Shown: positions 16,328 to 25,916, numbered from the stretch's first letter. The stretch: 64,000 nt of DNA from Lysobacter sp. Root916 (GCF_001429785.1 NZ_LMJF01000001.1:936474-1000473), one strand, 5' to 3'. Notes: generated by a model from the letters alone, not told the origin. A program made the numbers and translations.

Positions 16328-16981
16328 TCAGCGACTGGCATCGAATGTGATCGGGACCATCACGGTGCCGCTGACCGGCTGGCCGTTGGCCAGGGCGGGG
16401 CGGAAACGCCAGCGCCGGACCGCATCCTGGGCGGCGCGATCGAGCATGCGCGAGCCGCTGGTGGTGCCCACGCTGACGTCGGTCGGCACACCGTCGGCGC
16501 CGATCTGCACGCGTACCGTGACGGTGCCGCTTTCGCCGCGGCGCAGGGCCTGGGGCGGGTAGCGCGGCGCGGGATTCTGGCCCGGGATCGGCTTGGGGTC
16601 GGAACTGGCCACCGCGGCCGGCGCCGGGGTCTGCGGGCTCGCGGGGATCGCGGCATCGGCCGGCGGCGGAGGCGCGGTCTCGACCAGGCGCGGTTGATCG
16701 CTGCCGCGGGGCGGCGCGGACTGCGGCGCGGGACCGACGCCGCTGCCCTCGTTGCCCGACATCGGCGCCGGCAAGGGCGCGTAGTTGGGGCCGGCCGCGG
16801 TCGGCGGGGCGACCCCGTCGGCGCGATAGAAGTCGTACTCGCCGCTGCGCGACCATACCAGGGCGAACAGGATCAGACCGAGCGCGAACGCGCCCAGTAC
16901 CCACCACAGGGCCTTGCGCGAGGGGCGCCAGGCAGCCAGATCGAGGCTGGGACGGGACGGTGCGGGGGACGGTGTCGACAT
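16328..16981 (-). CDS. TonB-type energy transducer, paralogue 2
   Basis: The 217-residue protein has one transmembrane helix (about 25-45), a long Pro-rich periplasmic stretch with SGEYDFYRADG, and a C-terminal TonB domain with RYPPQALRRGESGTVTVRVQ and RAAQDAVRRWRFRPALANG. It shares that domain with the next gene, so the pair arose by tandem duplication while the linkers diverged. ATG 16981 places the helix normally; an upstream in-frame start at 17020 lacks a ribosome site. Both are probably co-transcribed. They may serve different receptors, but the partners are not identifiable here. Confidence 0.87.
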   Translation of the reverse strand: MSTPSPAPSRPSLDLAAWRPSRKALWWVLGAFALGLILFALVWSRSGEYDFYRADGVAPPTAAGPNYAPLPAPMSGNEGSGVGPAPQSAPPRGSDQPRLVETAPPPPADAAIPASPQTPAPAAVASSDPKPIPGQNPAPRYPPQALRRGESGTVTVRVQIGADGVPTDVSVGTTSGSRMLDRAAQDAVRRWRFRPALANGQPVSGTVMVPITFDASR

Positions 16982-17040
16982 GCGGGATCCGGCGGGGATA
17001 GGGAACGTGGCTGAGCGCATTCTGCCTCTAACGGGGTTAA

Positions 17041-18426
<1,386 letters not shown>

Positions 18427-18482
18427 TGCGGCGGCCGAGGTAACGGTGCGGCGCTCTAGCGAGCGCTCGCTACCGTGCCGTT

Positions 18483-18514
18483 GTAGGGTGCGGTAAGCCG
18501 AAGGCGCACCGCAC
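18483..18514 (+). repeat. Dispersed intergenic repeat R2, copy 3
   Basis: Matches the R2 pattern of 3198-3230 with a few substitutions, keeping the core GCCGAAGGCG. It is followed on the far side of the R3 pair by a related half-palindrome at 18732-18757. Confidence 0.7.
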
Positions 18515-18547
18515 GCGTACTACGCCGCATCGCGAATATTCCGATTC

Positions 18548-18719
18548 GTCATTCCCGCGTAGGCGGGAATCCAGTGACTTGGACTCATCTATAGCCACGA
18601 CGTAGTCGAACGGAGGCGCGTCGCGCTGCATGTCTCCGATTGCGTTCGCTCGATGTCAGTTCGCGATACACCGGCGCATCGCGCTGAAGTCACTGGATTC
18701 CCGCCTTCGCGGGAATGAC
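18548..18719. repeat. R3 inverted repeat pair (MITE-like)
   Basis: Arms of 31 bases at 18548-18578 and 18689-18719 are inverted copies differing at one base. Each arm carries the internal hairpin ATTCCCGC / GCGGGAAT and ends CCAGTGAC. The arm type is a widely seen bacterial intergenic repeat. The 110-base interior has no reading frame of note, so the unit of 172 bases resembles a non-autonomous inverted-repeat element. Confidence 0.75.
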
Positions 18720-19026
18720 GAGCAAAAAAGCTATGCGGTTATCACCGCATCCTACGTCGCTGGATGTTCGACTGCGCCAAAGCGAAGCGGAGCCCGCGTC
18801 CGCGAGAATGACGAGCCGAAGTGACCGTGTTGCCGCCGCCTCCCGCCTCACCTGTCACAACGAAACTCTTGCCCAACAAGCTGCCGGCTATAGGCGCCAA
18901 GGTGGCCGTACCGGCCAGGCGAGCTCAAGTAGCCCGATACCGTGCCTCGCTGACACGAAGAGAACGCTGAGGTCGAATCCTCACCCAGCCAGCTATGCAG
19001 CCACCAACGTTTTGCGTTCCGACGCT

Positions 19027-19779
19027 TCACTCGCACCAATGCACATGCAACGGCGCGCCATGCCCCGCCTCCAGCGCCGCCAGCACCGGATAGCGCGTCA
19101 CATCGCCGCTGCGTAGCGCGGCTTCGAAGACTTCGCGTTTGCGTTCGCCCTGGATCAGCAGCAGCCGGGTCTGCACGCGCGCCAGGCCGACCGGGGTCAG
19201 GCTGATGCGGCGCGGCCACTGTTGCGCGCCGGGGGCGTCCCGGGCGTCGACGGCGACATAGGCCTGACGGCTCTCGAGCGCGCGCGCGAGGTCGCGGCTG
19301 TTGGGGAACAGCGAGGCGGTGTGGCCGTCCTCGCCCATGCCCAGCACCGCGGCGCTGGCGCCGAGTTGGGCGTGGGCGTTGGCGGCGGCGACCGCGTCCT
19401 CGATGCGGCGGCCGGCCAGGGTCAGCGGCTCGAAGCGCGCGGCGGCGGCGTGGTCGTGCAGCAGATGGGTGCGGACCATGCGCGCGTTGCTGTCGGGATC
19501 GTCCGGCAGCAGCCAGCGCTCATCGACCAGGCCGATGTCGACCCGGCTCCATTCCAGCGGGGCCTTGGCCAGCGCGCGATAGACCGGGCCGGGCGTGCTG
19601 CCGCCCGACAACAGCAGGCGCGCGCGCGGGCGCAGCGACAGGTCGCGGCGCAATTCGGCCGCGATCGCGACCGCGCACGCCCAGGTCCACACATCGCGGC
19701 CCCGATGTGCGTGCATCACATAGCGTGTCGTTTCCGGCTCCGGAGGAGCGGCTGAGGCGGGCGACGTATCGTCGAGCAT
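19027..19779 (-). CDS. pgl: 6-phosphogluconolactonase
   Basis: The 250-residue enzyme hydrolyses 6-phosphogluconolactone to 6-phosphogluconate. Family motifs are RLLLSGGSTPGPVYRAL, DIGLVDERWLLPDDPDSNARM and LGMGEDGHTASLFPN. It is the last gene of bgl-zwf-glk-pgl, 24 bases after glk, and acts directly on the product of Zwf. From here carbon can enter the Entner-Doudoroff route or the pentose phosphate pathway; edd, eda and gnd are not in the window. Confidence 0.95.
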   Translation of the reverse strand: MLDDTSPASAAPPEPETTRYVMHAHRGRDVWTWACAVAIAAELRRDLSLRPRARLLLSGGSTPGPVYRALAKAPLEWSRVDIGLVDERWLLPDDPDSNARMVRTHLLHDHAAAARFEPLTLAGRRIEDAVAAANAHAQLGASAAVLGMGEDGHTASLFPNSRDLARALESRQAYVAVDARDAPGAQQWPRRISLTPVGLARVQTRLLLIQGERKREVFEAALRSGDVTRYPVLAALEAGHGAPLHVHWCE

Positions 19780-19803
19780 CTCCCGATCTTCGCACGAACC
19801 ACC

Positions 19804-20790
19804 TCAACGTGGCGTGTGCCTGGCCAGAGCCGCCGCACCCAGCAAGCCGGGCTGGGGATGGGTGACGGCGAGGGTGGGGATACGCGCCATGGCCGGCGAG
19901 AAGCGGCCCTTGTGCTCGAAGCGCTGGCGGAAGCCGGAATGCTGCAGCCAGGGCATCAGGCGCGGCACCAGCCCGCCGGGCAGGAATACGCCGTCCCAGG
20001 CGCCCAGGGTCAGCACCAGGTCGCCGGCGGCGGCGCCGTACACCGCGCAGAACACGTCGATCGCGCGCAGGCAGCGCGCGTCGCCTTCGCGCGCCATCGC
20101 GGTGATGTCGGCCGGCTGCAGCGGGCCCGGGTCCTCGCCCGCGATCTGGCTGAGCGCGCGATGCAGATTGACCAGGCCGCTGCCGCTGACCAGGCGCTCG
20201 TTGGAGACGCGGCCGAACTCGCCCGACAGGCGCTGCAGGATTTCGATTTCCTCAGGCGTGCCGGGCGCGAAACTCACGTGCCCGCCCTCGGTCTGCAGCG
20301 GGTAGTAGCGGCCGTCTCGGCGGATCAGTCCGCCCACTCCGAGCCCGGTGCCGGCGCCGATCACCGCATAGGTACGGTCGCCTTCCTCGTCGGCGCCGCG
20401 CCAGGCGTTGCCACCGATCGCGACCACGTCCTGCGCGCGCAGCAAGGACACCGCCATCGCCTGCGCAGCGAAATCGTTGACCAGTTGCAGGCGTTCCAGG
20501 CCCAGGGCCTGGCGCGTGCGCGCGGCCGAGATCACCCAGGGATGATTGGTGATGCGCGCTTCGTCGCCGTCGACGCGGCCGGCGACCGCGAATACGGCCT
20601 CGCTCGGCGTGGCGCCGATGCGGTCGAGATAGTGGCGCGCGGCGTCGGCCAGGGACGGGAAGTCGGCGACCGAGAACACCTGCACGCTGTCCTCGCGCAG
20701 CGGCTGCTCGAGCTGCGGCGCGGCCAGGGCGAAACGCGCATTGGTACCGCCGATATCGGCCAGCAAGGTATCCGGCGTGGACGCGCTCAC
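19804..20790 (-). CDS. glk: Glucokinase (Glk family)
   Basis: The 328-residue ATP-dependent kinase phosphorylates glucose to glucose 6-phosphate. It has the ATP-binding LLADIGGTNARFALA, the sugar-binding LVNDFAAQAMA and NHPWVIS segments, and the GAGTGLGVGGLI and TEGGHVSFAPGTPEE motifs of the bacterial Glk family rather than the ROK family. The start is GTG at 20790, overlapping the zwf stop (GTGA), so the two are translationally coupled. It supplies glucose 6-phosphate to Zwf from glucose released by the beta-glucosidase or the GH65 phosphorylase. Confidence 0.95.
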   Translation of the reverse strand: MSASTPDTLLADIGGTNARFALAAPQLEQPLREDSVQVFSVADFPSLADAARHYLDRIGATPSEAVFAVAGRVDGDEARITNHPWVISAARTRQALGLERLQLVNDFAAQAMAVSLLRAQDVVAIGGNAWRGADEEGDRTYAVIGAGTGLGVGGLIRRDGRYYPLQTEGGHVSFAPGTPEEIEILQRLSGEFGRVSNERLVSGSGLVNLHRALSQIAGEDPGPLQPADITAMAREGDARCLRAIDVFCAVYGAAAGDLVLTLGAWDGVFLPGGLVPRLMPWLQHSGFRQRFEHKGRFSPAMARIPTLAVTHPQPGLLGAAALARHTPR

Positions 20791-22211
20791 GGTTCGCCTC
20801 CGCGGCCCTGGCGCAGCGTCGCCGGCAGGAAGTCGGCGGCCTCGGTCGGGCCCCAGGAGCCGGCCGGGTACTCGATCACGGGCTGGGCGGTGCCGCTCCA
20901 GGCGCGTTCGACGCTGTCGATCCACTGCCAGGCCGATTCGACCTCGTCGTCGCGCACGAACAGGGTCTGGTTGCCGCGCAGCGCGTCCACCAGCAGGCGT
21001 TCGTAGGCGATGCGGCGTTGCGGCGAGTTCGACATCGACAGGTCCAGCGACATCGGCCGCAGTTCCAGCGCGCCCCATTCGGGCGCGGCCAGGCTGCCCA
21101 TCAGGCCCAGCTCGACGGTTTCGTCGGGCTGCAGGCGCATGCGCAGGCGATTGGGCCGTTCGCGCCCGCGCGCGGGGCGCTCGAACAGCCAGTGCGAGAC
21201 CGGCTTGAACGAGACCACCACTTCGGTCGCGCGCGCGGCCAGGCGCTTGCCGGTCACCAGCCGGAACGGCACGCCGGCCCAGCGCCAATTGTCGATATAG
21301 GTGCGCAGGGCGACGAAGGTCTCCACCGGCGCGTCGTGGACGAAGCCCTTGACCGCGCGGCCCTCGACCACGCCGGCGCCGTAGCGGCCGCGCACGGTGT
21401 CGCGCGCGGCGTCGGCGGCGTTCATCGGGCGCAGCGCGCGCAGCACCTTGCGCTTCTCCTCGCGGATGCTGTCGGCGTCCAGATTCGAGGGCGGCTCCAT
21501 CGCGATCAGCGCCAGCAACTGCAACATGTGGTTCTGGACCATGTCGCGCAGCGCGCCGTAGCCGGCGTAGTACTCCTCGCGGCCGTCGACGCCGGCGGTC
21601 TCGGCGACCAGGATGTCGACCGATTCGATCCAGCGGTGCTGCCACACCGCTTCCAGCAAGGTGTTGCCCAGGCGCAGCGCCAGCAGGTTCTGCACCGCGG
21701 CCTTGCCCAGGTAGTGGTCGATGCGGAAGATCCGCGACTCGTCCAGGCAGGCGCGCAGCGCGGCGTTGATTTCGCGCGCCGAGGCCAGGTCGCGGCCGAT
21801 CGGTTTTTCCAGGACCAGACGCGAGGGATCGGCGAGCACGCCGGCCGCGCTCAGGCCTTGCGCCACCGACACGAACAGGTCCGGCGGCGTGGCCAGGTAG
21901 CTCACGCTGGGGCGGTCGGCGTAACGCGGCAGCGCGGCCGCGATCGCGGCGGTGTCGCGCAGGTCGACCGCGACATAGACGATGCAGCGCAGCAGCCCGT
22001 CCACGGACGCGGCGTCGTCGGCGGCTTCGGCCGCCATGCGTTCGCGCAGCCAGGCGCGGAAGTCCTCGTCGCTCAGATCCTGCCGCCCGACCGCGATCAG
22101 GCGGAAGTCGGGCGGCAGCAGACGGTCGCGCCAGAGGTGGATCAGCGACGGGAACAGATAGCGCTGGGCGAGATCACCCGTGGCGCCGAACAGCAACAGG
22201 GTGTCGTGCAT
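20787..22211 (-). CDS. zwf: Glucose-6-phosphate 1-dehydrogenase
   Basis: The 474-residue enzyme oxidises glucose 6-phosphate to 6-phosphogluconolactone and makes NADPH. The nucleotide-binding loop is LFGATGDLAQRYLFPSL (residues 7-23), and the substrate site RIDHYLGKAAVQN contains the catalytic His region. Length and C-terminal domain are normal. It lies 30 bases after the beta-glucosidase gene and overlaps glk at its 3' end. Confidence 0.96.
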   Translation of the reverse strand: MHDTLLLFGATGDLAQRYLFPSLIHLWRDRLLPPDFRLIAVGRQDLSDEDFRAWLRERMAAEAADDAASVDGLLRCIVYVAVDLRDTAAIAAALPRYADRPSVSYLATPPDLFVSVAQGLSAAGVLADPSRLVLEKPIGRDLASAREINAALRACLDESRIFRIDHYLGKAAVQNLLALRLGNTLLEAVWQHRWIESVDILVAETAGVDGREEYYAGYGALRDMVQNHMLQLLALIAMEPPSNLDADSIREEKRKVLRALRPMNAADAARDTVRGRYGAGVVEGRAVKGFVHDAPVETFVALRTYIDNWRWAGVPFRLVTGKRLAARATEVVVSFKPVSHWLFERPARGRERPNRLRMRLQPDETVELGLMGSLAAPEWGALELRPMSLDLSMSNSPQRRIAYERLLVDALRGNQTLFVRDDEVESAWQWIDSVERAWSGTAQPVIEYPAGSWGPTEAADFLPATLRQGRGGEP

Positions 22212-22241
22212 GGCGCCGCCGCCTGGTCGGGATCGAAGCGC

Positions 22242-23615
22242 TTAAGGTAACGGCTCGGACAGCGAACGGCCATGCGTCGCGATCACGTTCGAGTACCACT
22301 TCGCGCTGTCCTTGGGCGTGCGCTCCTGGGTCGCGTAGTTCACGTGGACCACGCCGAAGCGCTTGGAGTAGCCCAGCGACCATTCCAGGTTGTCCAGCAG
22401 CGACCACACCATGTAGCCGCGGATGTCGCAGCCGGCCTGAATCGCGTCGTGGATCGCGCTGAGGTGCTTTTGCAGATAGTCCATGCGCAGCGGGTCGCGC
22501 ACCCGGCGCTCGCCGCTGGCGTCGGGCTCGGCCACCGGCGGATCGAAGAAGGCCGCGCCGTTCTCGGTGACGTACATCGGGATGTCGCCGTAGCGCTGCT
22601 TGAACCAGGTCAGGGTGTCGGTGAGGCCCTGCGGGAACACTTCCCAGCCGGTTTCGGTGTAGGTGCCCGAGGGCTGGCGCACCACGCCGGTGTTGAGCGG
22701 GTAGCTGACCGCGTCCTGGGTGACGCTGCGGGTGTAGTAGTTGATGCCGACGAAATCGAGCTTCTGCTGGATCAGCGCGTAGTCCTCGGCCGGCCACTCC
22801 GGCCAGGCCTCGCCGAAGATCTCGCGCAGCTCCGGCGGATAGGAGCCGAGCAGGGCGGGGTCGAGGTACTGCTCGTTCATGTAGGCGTGCGCGCGCTTGA
22901 CCGCGGCGGCGTCGGCGGCGCTGTCGGTGGCGGCGTACTTGGGTTCGATGTTCACCACCAGGCCGATCTCGTGCTGGCCGATCGCACGGTAGGCCTGGAC
23001 CGCGGCGCCGTGCGCGCGCATCAGGTTGTGCGAGGCGATCGGGGCTTCGAAGCGGCTGCGGTGGCCGGGCGCGAGCGCGCCGTGCAGGTAGCCGCCGTCG
23101 GTGATCACCCAGGGTTCGTTGAGGGTGACCCACTTCTTGACCCGGCCGTCGAGCGCGCGATAGAGCACGCCGCCGTATTCGGCGAACCAGTCGGCGCAGT
23201 CGCGGTTGAGCCAGCCGCCACGGTCGTCCAGCGCCGCCGGCATGTCCCAGTGGTAGAGGGTGAGCAGGGGTTCGATGCCGTTGGCCAGCAGTTCGTCGAC
23301 CAGACGCGAATAGAAGTCGACGCCGGCCTGGTTCACCCGGCCGGTGCCCTCGGGCAGGATCCGCGACCAGGACACGCTGAAACGGTAGGCCTGCAGGCCC
23401 AGGCGCTTCATCAGCGCGACGTCGTCCTTCCAGCGCCGGTAGTGGTCGCAGGCGACGTCGCCGGTGTCGCCGTTGAGGGTCATCCCCGGCGTGTGGGCGA
23501 AGCGGGTCCAGATGCTGGGACCGGCGCCGTCGGCGAGCGGGGAACCCTCGATCTGGTGGGCGGCGGTGGCCGCCCCCCACAGGAACCCCTCGGGAAAGAC
23601 ACGAACTTGACTCAT
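22242..23615 (-). CDS. GH1 beta-glucosidase
   Basis: The 457-residue retaining glycosidase of family GH1 has the acid/base Glu167 in TLNEPW and the nucleophile Glu351 in VTENGA, with FPEGFLWGAATAAHQIEG at the N-terminus. No signal peptide is present, so it acts in the cytoplasm on imported cellobiose-type or other beta-glucosides. It leads the bgl-zwf-glk-pgl operon, so released glucose is immediately phosphorylated and oxidised. A LacI-type operator lies 47 bases upstream of its ATG. GH1 specificity (glucoside, galactoside, fucoside) cannot be fixed from sequence. Confidence 0.95.
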   Translation of the reverse strand: MSQVRVFPEGFLWGAATAAHQIEGSPLADGAGPSIWTRFAHTPGMTLNGDTGDVACDHYRRWKDDVALMKRLGLQAYRFSVSWSRILPEGTGRVNQAGVDFYSRLVDELLANGIEPLLTLYHWDMPAALDDRGGWLNRDCADWFAEYGGVLYRALDGRVKKWVTLNEPWVITDGGYLHGALAPGHRSRFEAPIASHNLMRAHGAAVQAYRAIGQHEIGLVVNIEPKYAATDSAADAAAVKRAHAYMNEQYLDPALLGSYPPELREIFGEAWPEWPAEDYALIQQKLDFVGINYYTRSVTQDAVSYPLNTGVVRQPSGTYTETGWEVFPQGLTDTLTWFKQRYGDIPMYVTENGAAFFDPPVAEPDASGERRVRDPLRMDYLQKHLSAIHDAIQAGCDIRGYMVWSLLDNLEWSLGYSKRFGVVHVNYATQERTPKDSAKWYSNVIATHGRSLSEPLP

Positions 23616-23661
23616 CGCGGTTTGGTCTCCGGAGCGGGCGCCCGTTTCGAGCGCCGGCGTG

Positions 23662-23679
23662 CATGTAAACGGTTACATG
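23662..23679. promoter_or_regulatory. LacI-family operator between bgl operon and ABC ATPase gene
   Basis: CATGTAA and TTACATG are perfect inverted 7-base arms around ACGG, giving TGTAAACGGTTACA, close to the classical LacI/GalR operator with a central CG. It lies in the 124-base divergent intergenic region and could control both directions. Its sequence differs from the operator at 32956-32983, so a different LacI-family regulator probably binds here; none is adjacent. Confidence 0.7.
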
Positions 23680-23739
23680 GCAGAATAGCCCAGGGCGACG
23701 ACAATTGCATCGTGGCCGGGGTCACGATTGGGAGAATTC

Positions 23740-24852
23740 ATGGCGAAGGTCACGCTTGAACGTCTGCGCAAGGTCTATCCGAACGGGTTCGTCGGCGTCG
23801 ACGAGGCCAGTTTCGAGATCCGCGACGGCGAGCTGCTGGTGCTGGTGGGGCCTTCGGGCTGCGGCAAGTCGACCCTGCTGCGCATGATCGCGGGGCTGGA
23901 GACGATCAGCAGCGGCGAGCTGCGCATCGGCGAGCGCCGGGTCAACGAGGTCCCGCCCAAGGACCGCGACATCGCCATGGTGTTCCAGAGCTACGCCCTG
24001 TACCCGCACATGACCGTGGCCGAGAACCTCGGCTTCGGCCTCAAGCTGCGCGGCGCGTCCAAGGCCGAGATCGAGGCGCGCGTGAACGAGGCCGCGGCCA
24101 CGCTGGAGCTGGAATCGATGCTGCAGCGCAAGCCGGCGGCGCTGTCCGGCGGCCAGCGTCAGCGCGTGGCCCTGGGCCGGGCGCTGGTGCGCCAGCCGCA
24201 GGTGTTCCTGCTCGACGAGCCGCTGTCGAATCTGGACGCCAAGCTGCGCATGGGCATGCGCGTGGAGATCGCGCGCCTGCACCGTCAGCTCGGCACCACC
24301 ATGGTCTACGTCACCCACGACCAGATCGAGGCCATGACCCTGGGCCAGCGCATCGTCGTGCTCAAGGACGGCAAGATCCAGCAGATCGACACGCCGATGG
24401 CGCTGTACCGGCATCCGGCCAATCTGTTCGTGGCGACCTTCCTGGGCAGTCCGAAAATGAACCTGCTGTGGGGCGAGGTGATCGAACGCGACGGCCTGCG
24501 CCTGCGCATCGCCGAAGGCGTGGAGCTGCCGCTGCAGCCCGACGAATCGCTGCGCGAGAGCGTGCGCGGCTACCTCGGCCGCCAGCTCACCGTCGGCCTG
24601 CGGCCGGAGGACATGCATCTGGCCGAAGCCGCGCCCGAGCGCCTGGCCGCGCGCGTGGAAGTGGTGGAGCCGGTCGGCAACGAGGCCTTCCTCAACCTGG
24701 GCTGCGGCGGCTGCGACCTGGTGCTGCGCCTGCCGCCCTACGACCTGCCCACGCCGGGCGATACCGTGCACCTGGGCTATGCGCCCGAGCGCATGCATTA
24801 CTTCGACCCCGACACCGAGCGCAGCCTGCGCCCGGCGCCGGCCGCCGGCTGA
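23740..24852 (+). CDS. ugpC: Sugar ABC transporter ATPase (UgpC/MalK/MsmK type), orphan
   Basis: The 370-residue ATPase has Walker A GPSGCGKST (37-45), a Q-loop in MVFQSYALYPHMTV, the signature LSGGQRQRVALGRAL, Walker B VFLLDEPLSNLDA, a switch His in VTHDQIEAMTLG, and the C-terminal OB-fold regulatory domain (about 240-360) of carbohydrate importers. It energises uptake of sugars or glycerol phosphate. No permease or binding protein is next to it, so it probably serves importers encoded elsewhere, as MsmK-type ATPases do. It is divergent from bgl and shares its operator region. GGGAGA precedes the ATG. The gene symbol reflects the family name and not a proven glycerol-phosphate role. Confidence 0.88.
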   Translation: MAKVTLERLRKVYPNGFVGVDEASFEIRDGELLVLVGPSGCGKSTLLRMIAGLETISSGELRIGERRVNEVPPKDRDIAMVFQSYALYPHMTVAENLGFGLKLRGASKAEIEARVNEAAATLELESMLQRKPAALSGGQRQRVALGRALVRQPQVFLLDEPLSNLDAKLRMGMRVEIARLHRQLGTTMVYVTHDQIEAMTLGQRIVVLKDGKIQQIDTPMALYRHPANLFVATFLGSPKMNLLWGEVIERDGLRLRIAEGVELPLQPDESLRESVRGYLGRQLTVGLRPEDMHLAEAAPERLAARVEVVEPVGNEAFLNLGCGGCDLVLRLPPYDLPTPGDTVHLGYAPERMHYFDPDTERSLRPAPAAG

Positions 24853-24882
24853 GCGCGGACAGTCCCACCCAAGGAGCGGCGC

Positions 24883-25377
24883 ATGCGGATCGATCAGGCG
24901 ACGGCCATCCCGGAAGGCGCGATGTTCTGCGTGCCGCTGGTCGAGGGCGCGGGCTACGCTTATGGCTACGTCGCCCTGGCGCGCGGAGGCTGGGGCTATC
25001 TGTACGACGTGTACGACCGCATCGGCGCGGATGACACCCCGCCGGACGGCATCGAGGACGCCGGCCTGGCGGTGCGCAACCTGCTCGGCAGCGGCGGCGA
25101 GTTCCTGGCCGCGACCTACAACCCGCGGCCCTGGCGCCTGCTGGACCGGCAGGTGCGCGCGATCGCGCCGCTCGGGCCGGCGCTGTTCCAGGTCGGCAGC
25201 AAGGTATTGGACATGCGCGACGGCCAGCCGGTGACCGATGCGACCATCGATCTCAAGAGCCTGCCGTACAAGGAATACCCGACCGACGACGAACACTCCT
25301 ACCTGATCACGGCGCGGCTGCTGGGCTGCGAGTATCGCTTCAACGATGCGGGCACAGGCTACGAACTGCTGCGCTGA
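24883..25377 (+). CDS. Imm26-like immunity protein
   Basis: The 164-residue soluble protein starts with a segment typical of the Imm26 immunity family: GAMFCVPLVEGAGYAYGYV, a strand-turn-strand reading out a small-domain start, followed by a variable remainder with SLPYKEYPTDDEH. Assignment is by pattern only. Imm26 proteins protect against secreted polymorphic toxins. It follows the ABC ATPase by 30 bases with AAGGAG before the ATG, and precedes another immunity-type gene. No toxin gene is adjacent, so this looks like an orphan immunity gene or a domain reused for another job. Confidence 0.45.
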   Translation: MRIDQATAIPEGAMFCVPLVEGAGYAYGYVALARGGWGYLYDVYDRIGADDTPPDGIEDAGLAVRNLLGSGGEFLAATYNPRPWRLLDRQVRAIAPLGPALFQVGSKVLDMRDGQPVTDATIDLKSLPYKEYPTDDEHSYLITARLLGCEYRFNDAGTGYELLR

Positions 25378-25414
25378 GCGACGACCCCGCGACGGAAACG
25401 GAGAGGAAGCCGGT

Positions 25415-25837
25415 TTGCTCACGATCGCTCGCCCGCGCCTGGCGGCGCTGTATGCCCTGAATCCCGGATGCGACGTCCAGGCGATCGCCGCGGCCGAAGC
25501 GGAGCTGGCCTTTCGCCTGCCGGGCGACTACGCGGCGCTGCTGCGCCTCAGCGATGGCCTGCATACGCAAGGCCGGCTGGCGCTGCTGGAACTGGCTGCG
25601 ATCGGCCCGCGCAATGCCGATTACGAAGTGCAGGTCTATCTGCCCGGCTATGTGATGATCGGCGACGACAGCGGCGGTAGGGCGCTGCTGATGCGCGGCG
25701 ACCAGTCCACGGTGTACGAGGTCGGCATGGGCTGCATGGACGAGAACGAGCTGACGGTGTCGGCGCGATCGCTGGAGCAGCTACTGCTGGCGTTCGGCGG
25801 GCGCACGCTGGGCGAGCGCGACGCGTCGTGTTCCTGA
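25415..25837 (+). CDS. SMI1/KNR4 (SUKH) family protein, probable immunity protein
   Basis: The 140-residue protein shows the SUKH pattern: IAAAEAELAFRLPGDYAALL, a LSDGL turn, IGPRNADYEVQVYLPGYVMI, GDDSGGRALLM, then VYEVGMG and a C-terminal SLEQLLLAF helix. SUKH proteins are the most common immunity proteins of contact-dependent and polymorphic toxins. The start is TTG at 25415, chosen because AGAGGAAG lies just upstream; a frame open to 25346 would overlap the previous gene's end. It is 37 bases after the Imm26-like gene and convergent with the MFS gene. Confidence 0.82.
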   Translation: MLTIARPRLAALYALNPGCDVQAIAAAEAELAFRLPGDYAALLRLSDGLHTQGRLALLELAAIGPRNADYEVQVYLPGYVMIGDDSGGRALLMRGDQSTVYEVGMGCMDENELTVSARSLEQLLLAFGGRTLGERDASCS

Positions 25838-25916
25838 ACGATGCGGGACGATCGCTGCGGCGCCTGACCTGCGCGACGGCGCGACGCTCCGTCGTTGCCG
25901 ATAACCACCCTGTGCC

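Larger units (their letters stand above)
18427..19026. other. 600-bp intergenic repeat cluster, no gene seen
   Basis: Between serS and pgl there is no reading frame with convincing protein character. The block holds a palindrome GCGAGCGCTCGC (about 18461-18472), an R2-type repeat at 18483-18514, the inverted R3 pair at 18548-18719, a half R2 palindrome at 18732-18757, and a T-arm-like sequence near 18969 without the rest of a tRNA. Confidence 0.7.

Noticed and set aside
18965-18992. T-arm-like sequence GGTCGAATCC with CTCACCCAGCC, as at the 3' end of a tRNA
   Set aside because: The loop is one base short (no TTC), no CCA follows, and no anticodon arm or matching 5' acceptor strand is found in the preceding 90 bases. 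At most it is a decayed fragment.
24883-25837. Reading the two small genes as a toxin-antitoxin pair
   Set aside because: Neither protein shows a toxin fold (no nuclease, RelE or PIN features), both resemble immunity proteins, and the spacing of 37 bases is looser than typical toxin-antitoxin pairs.
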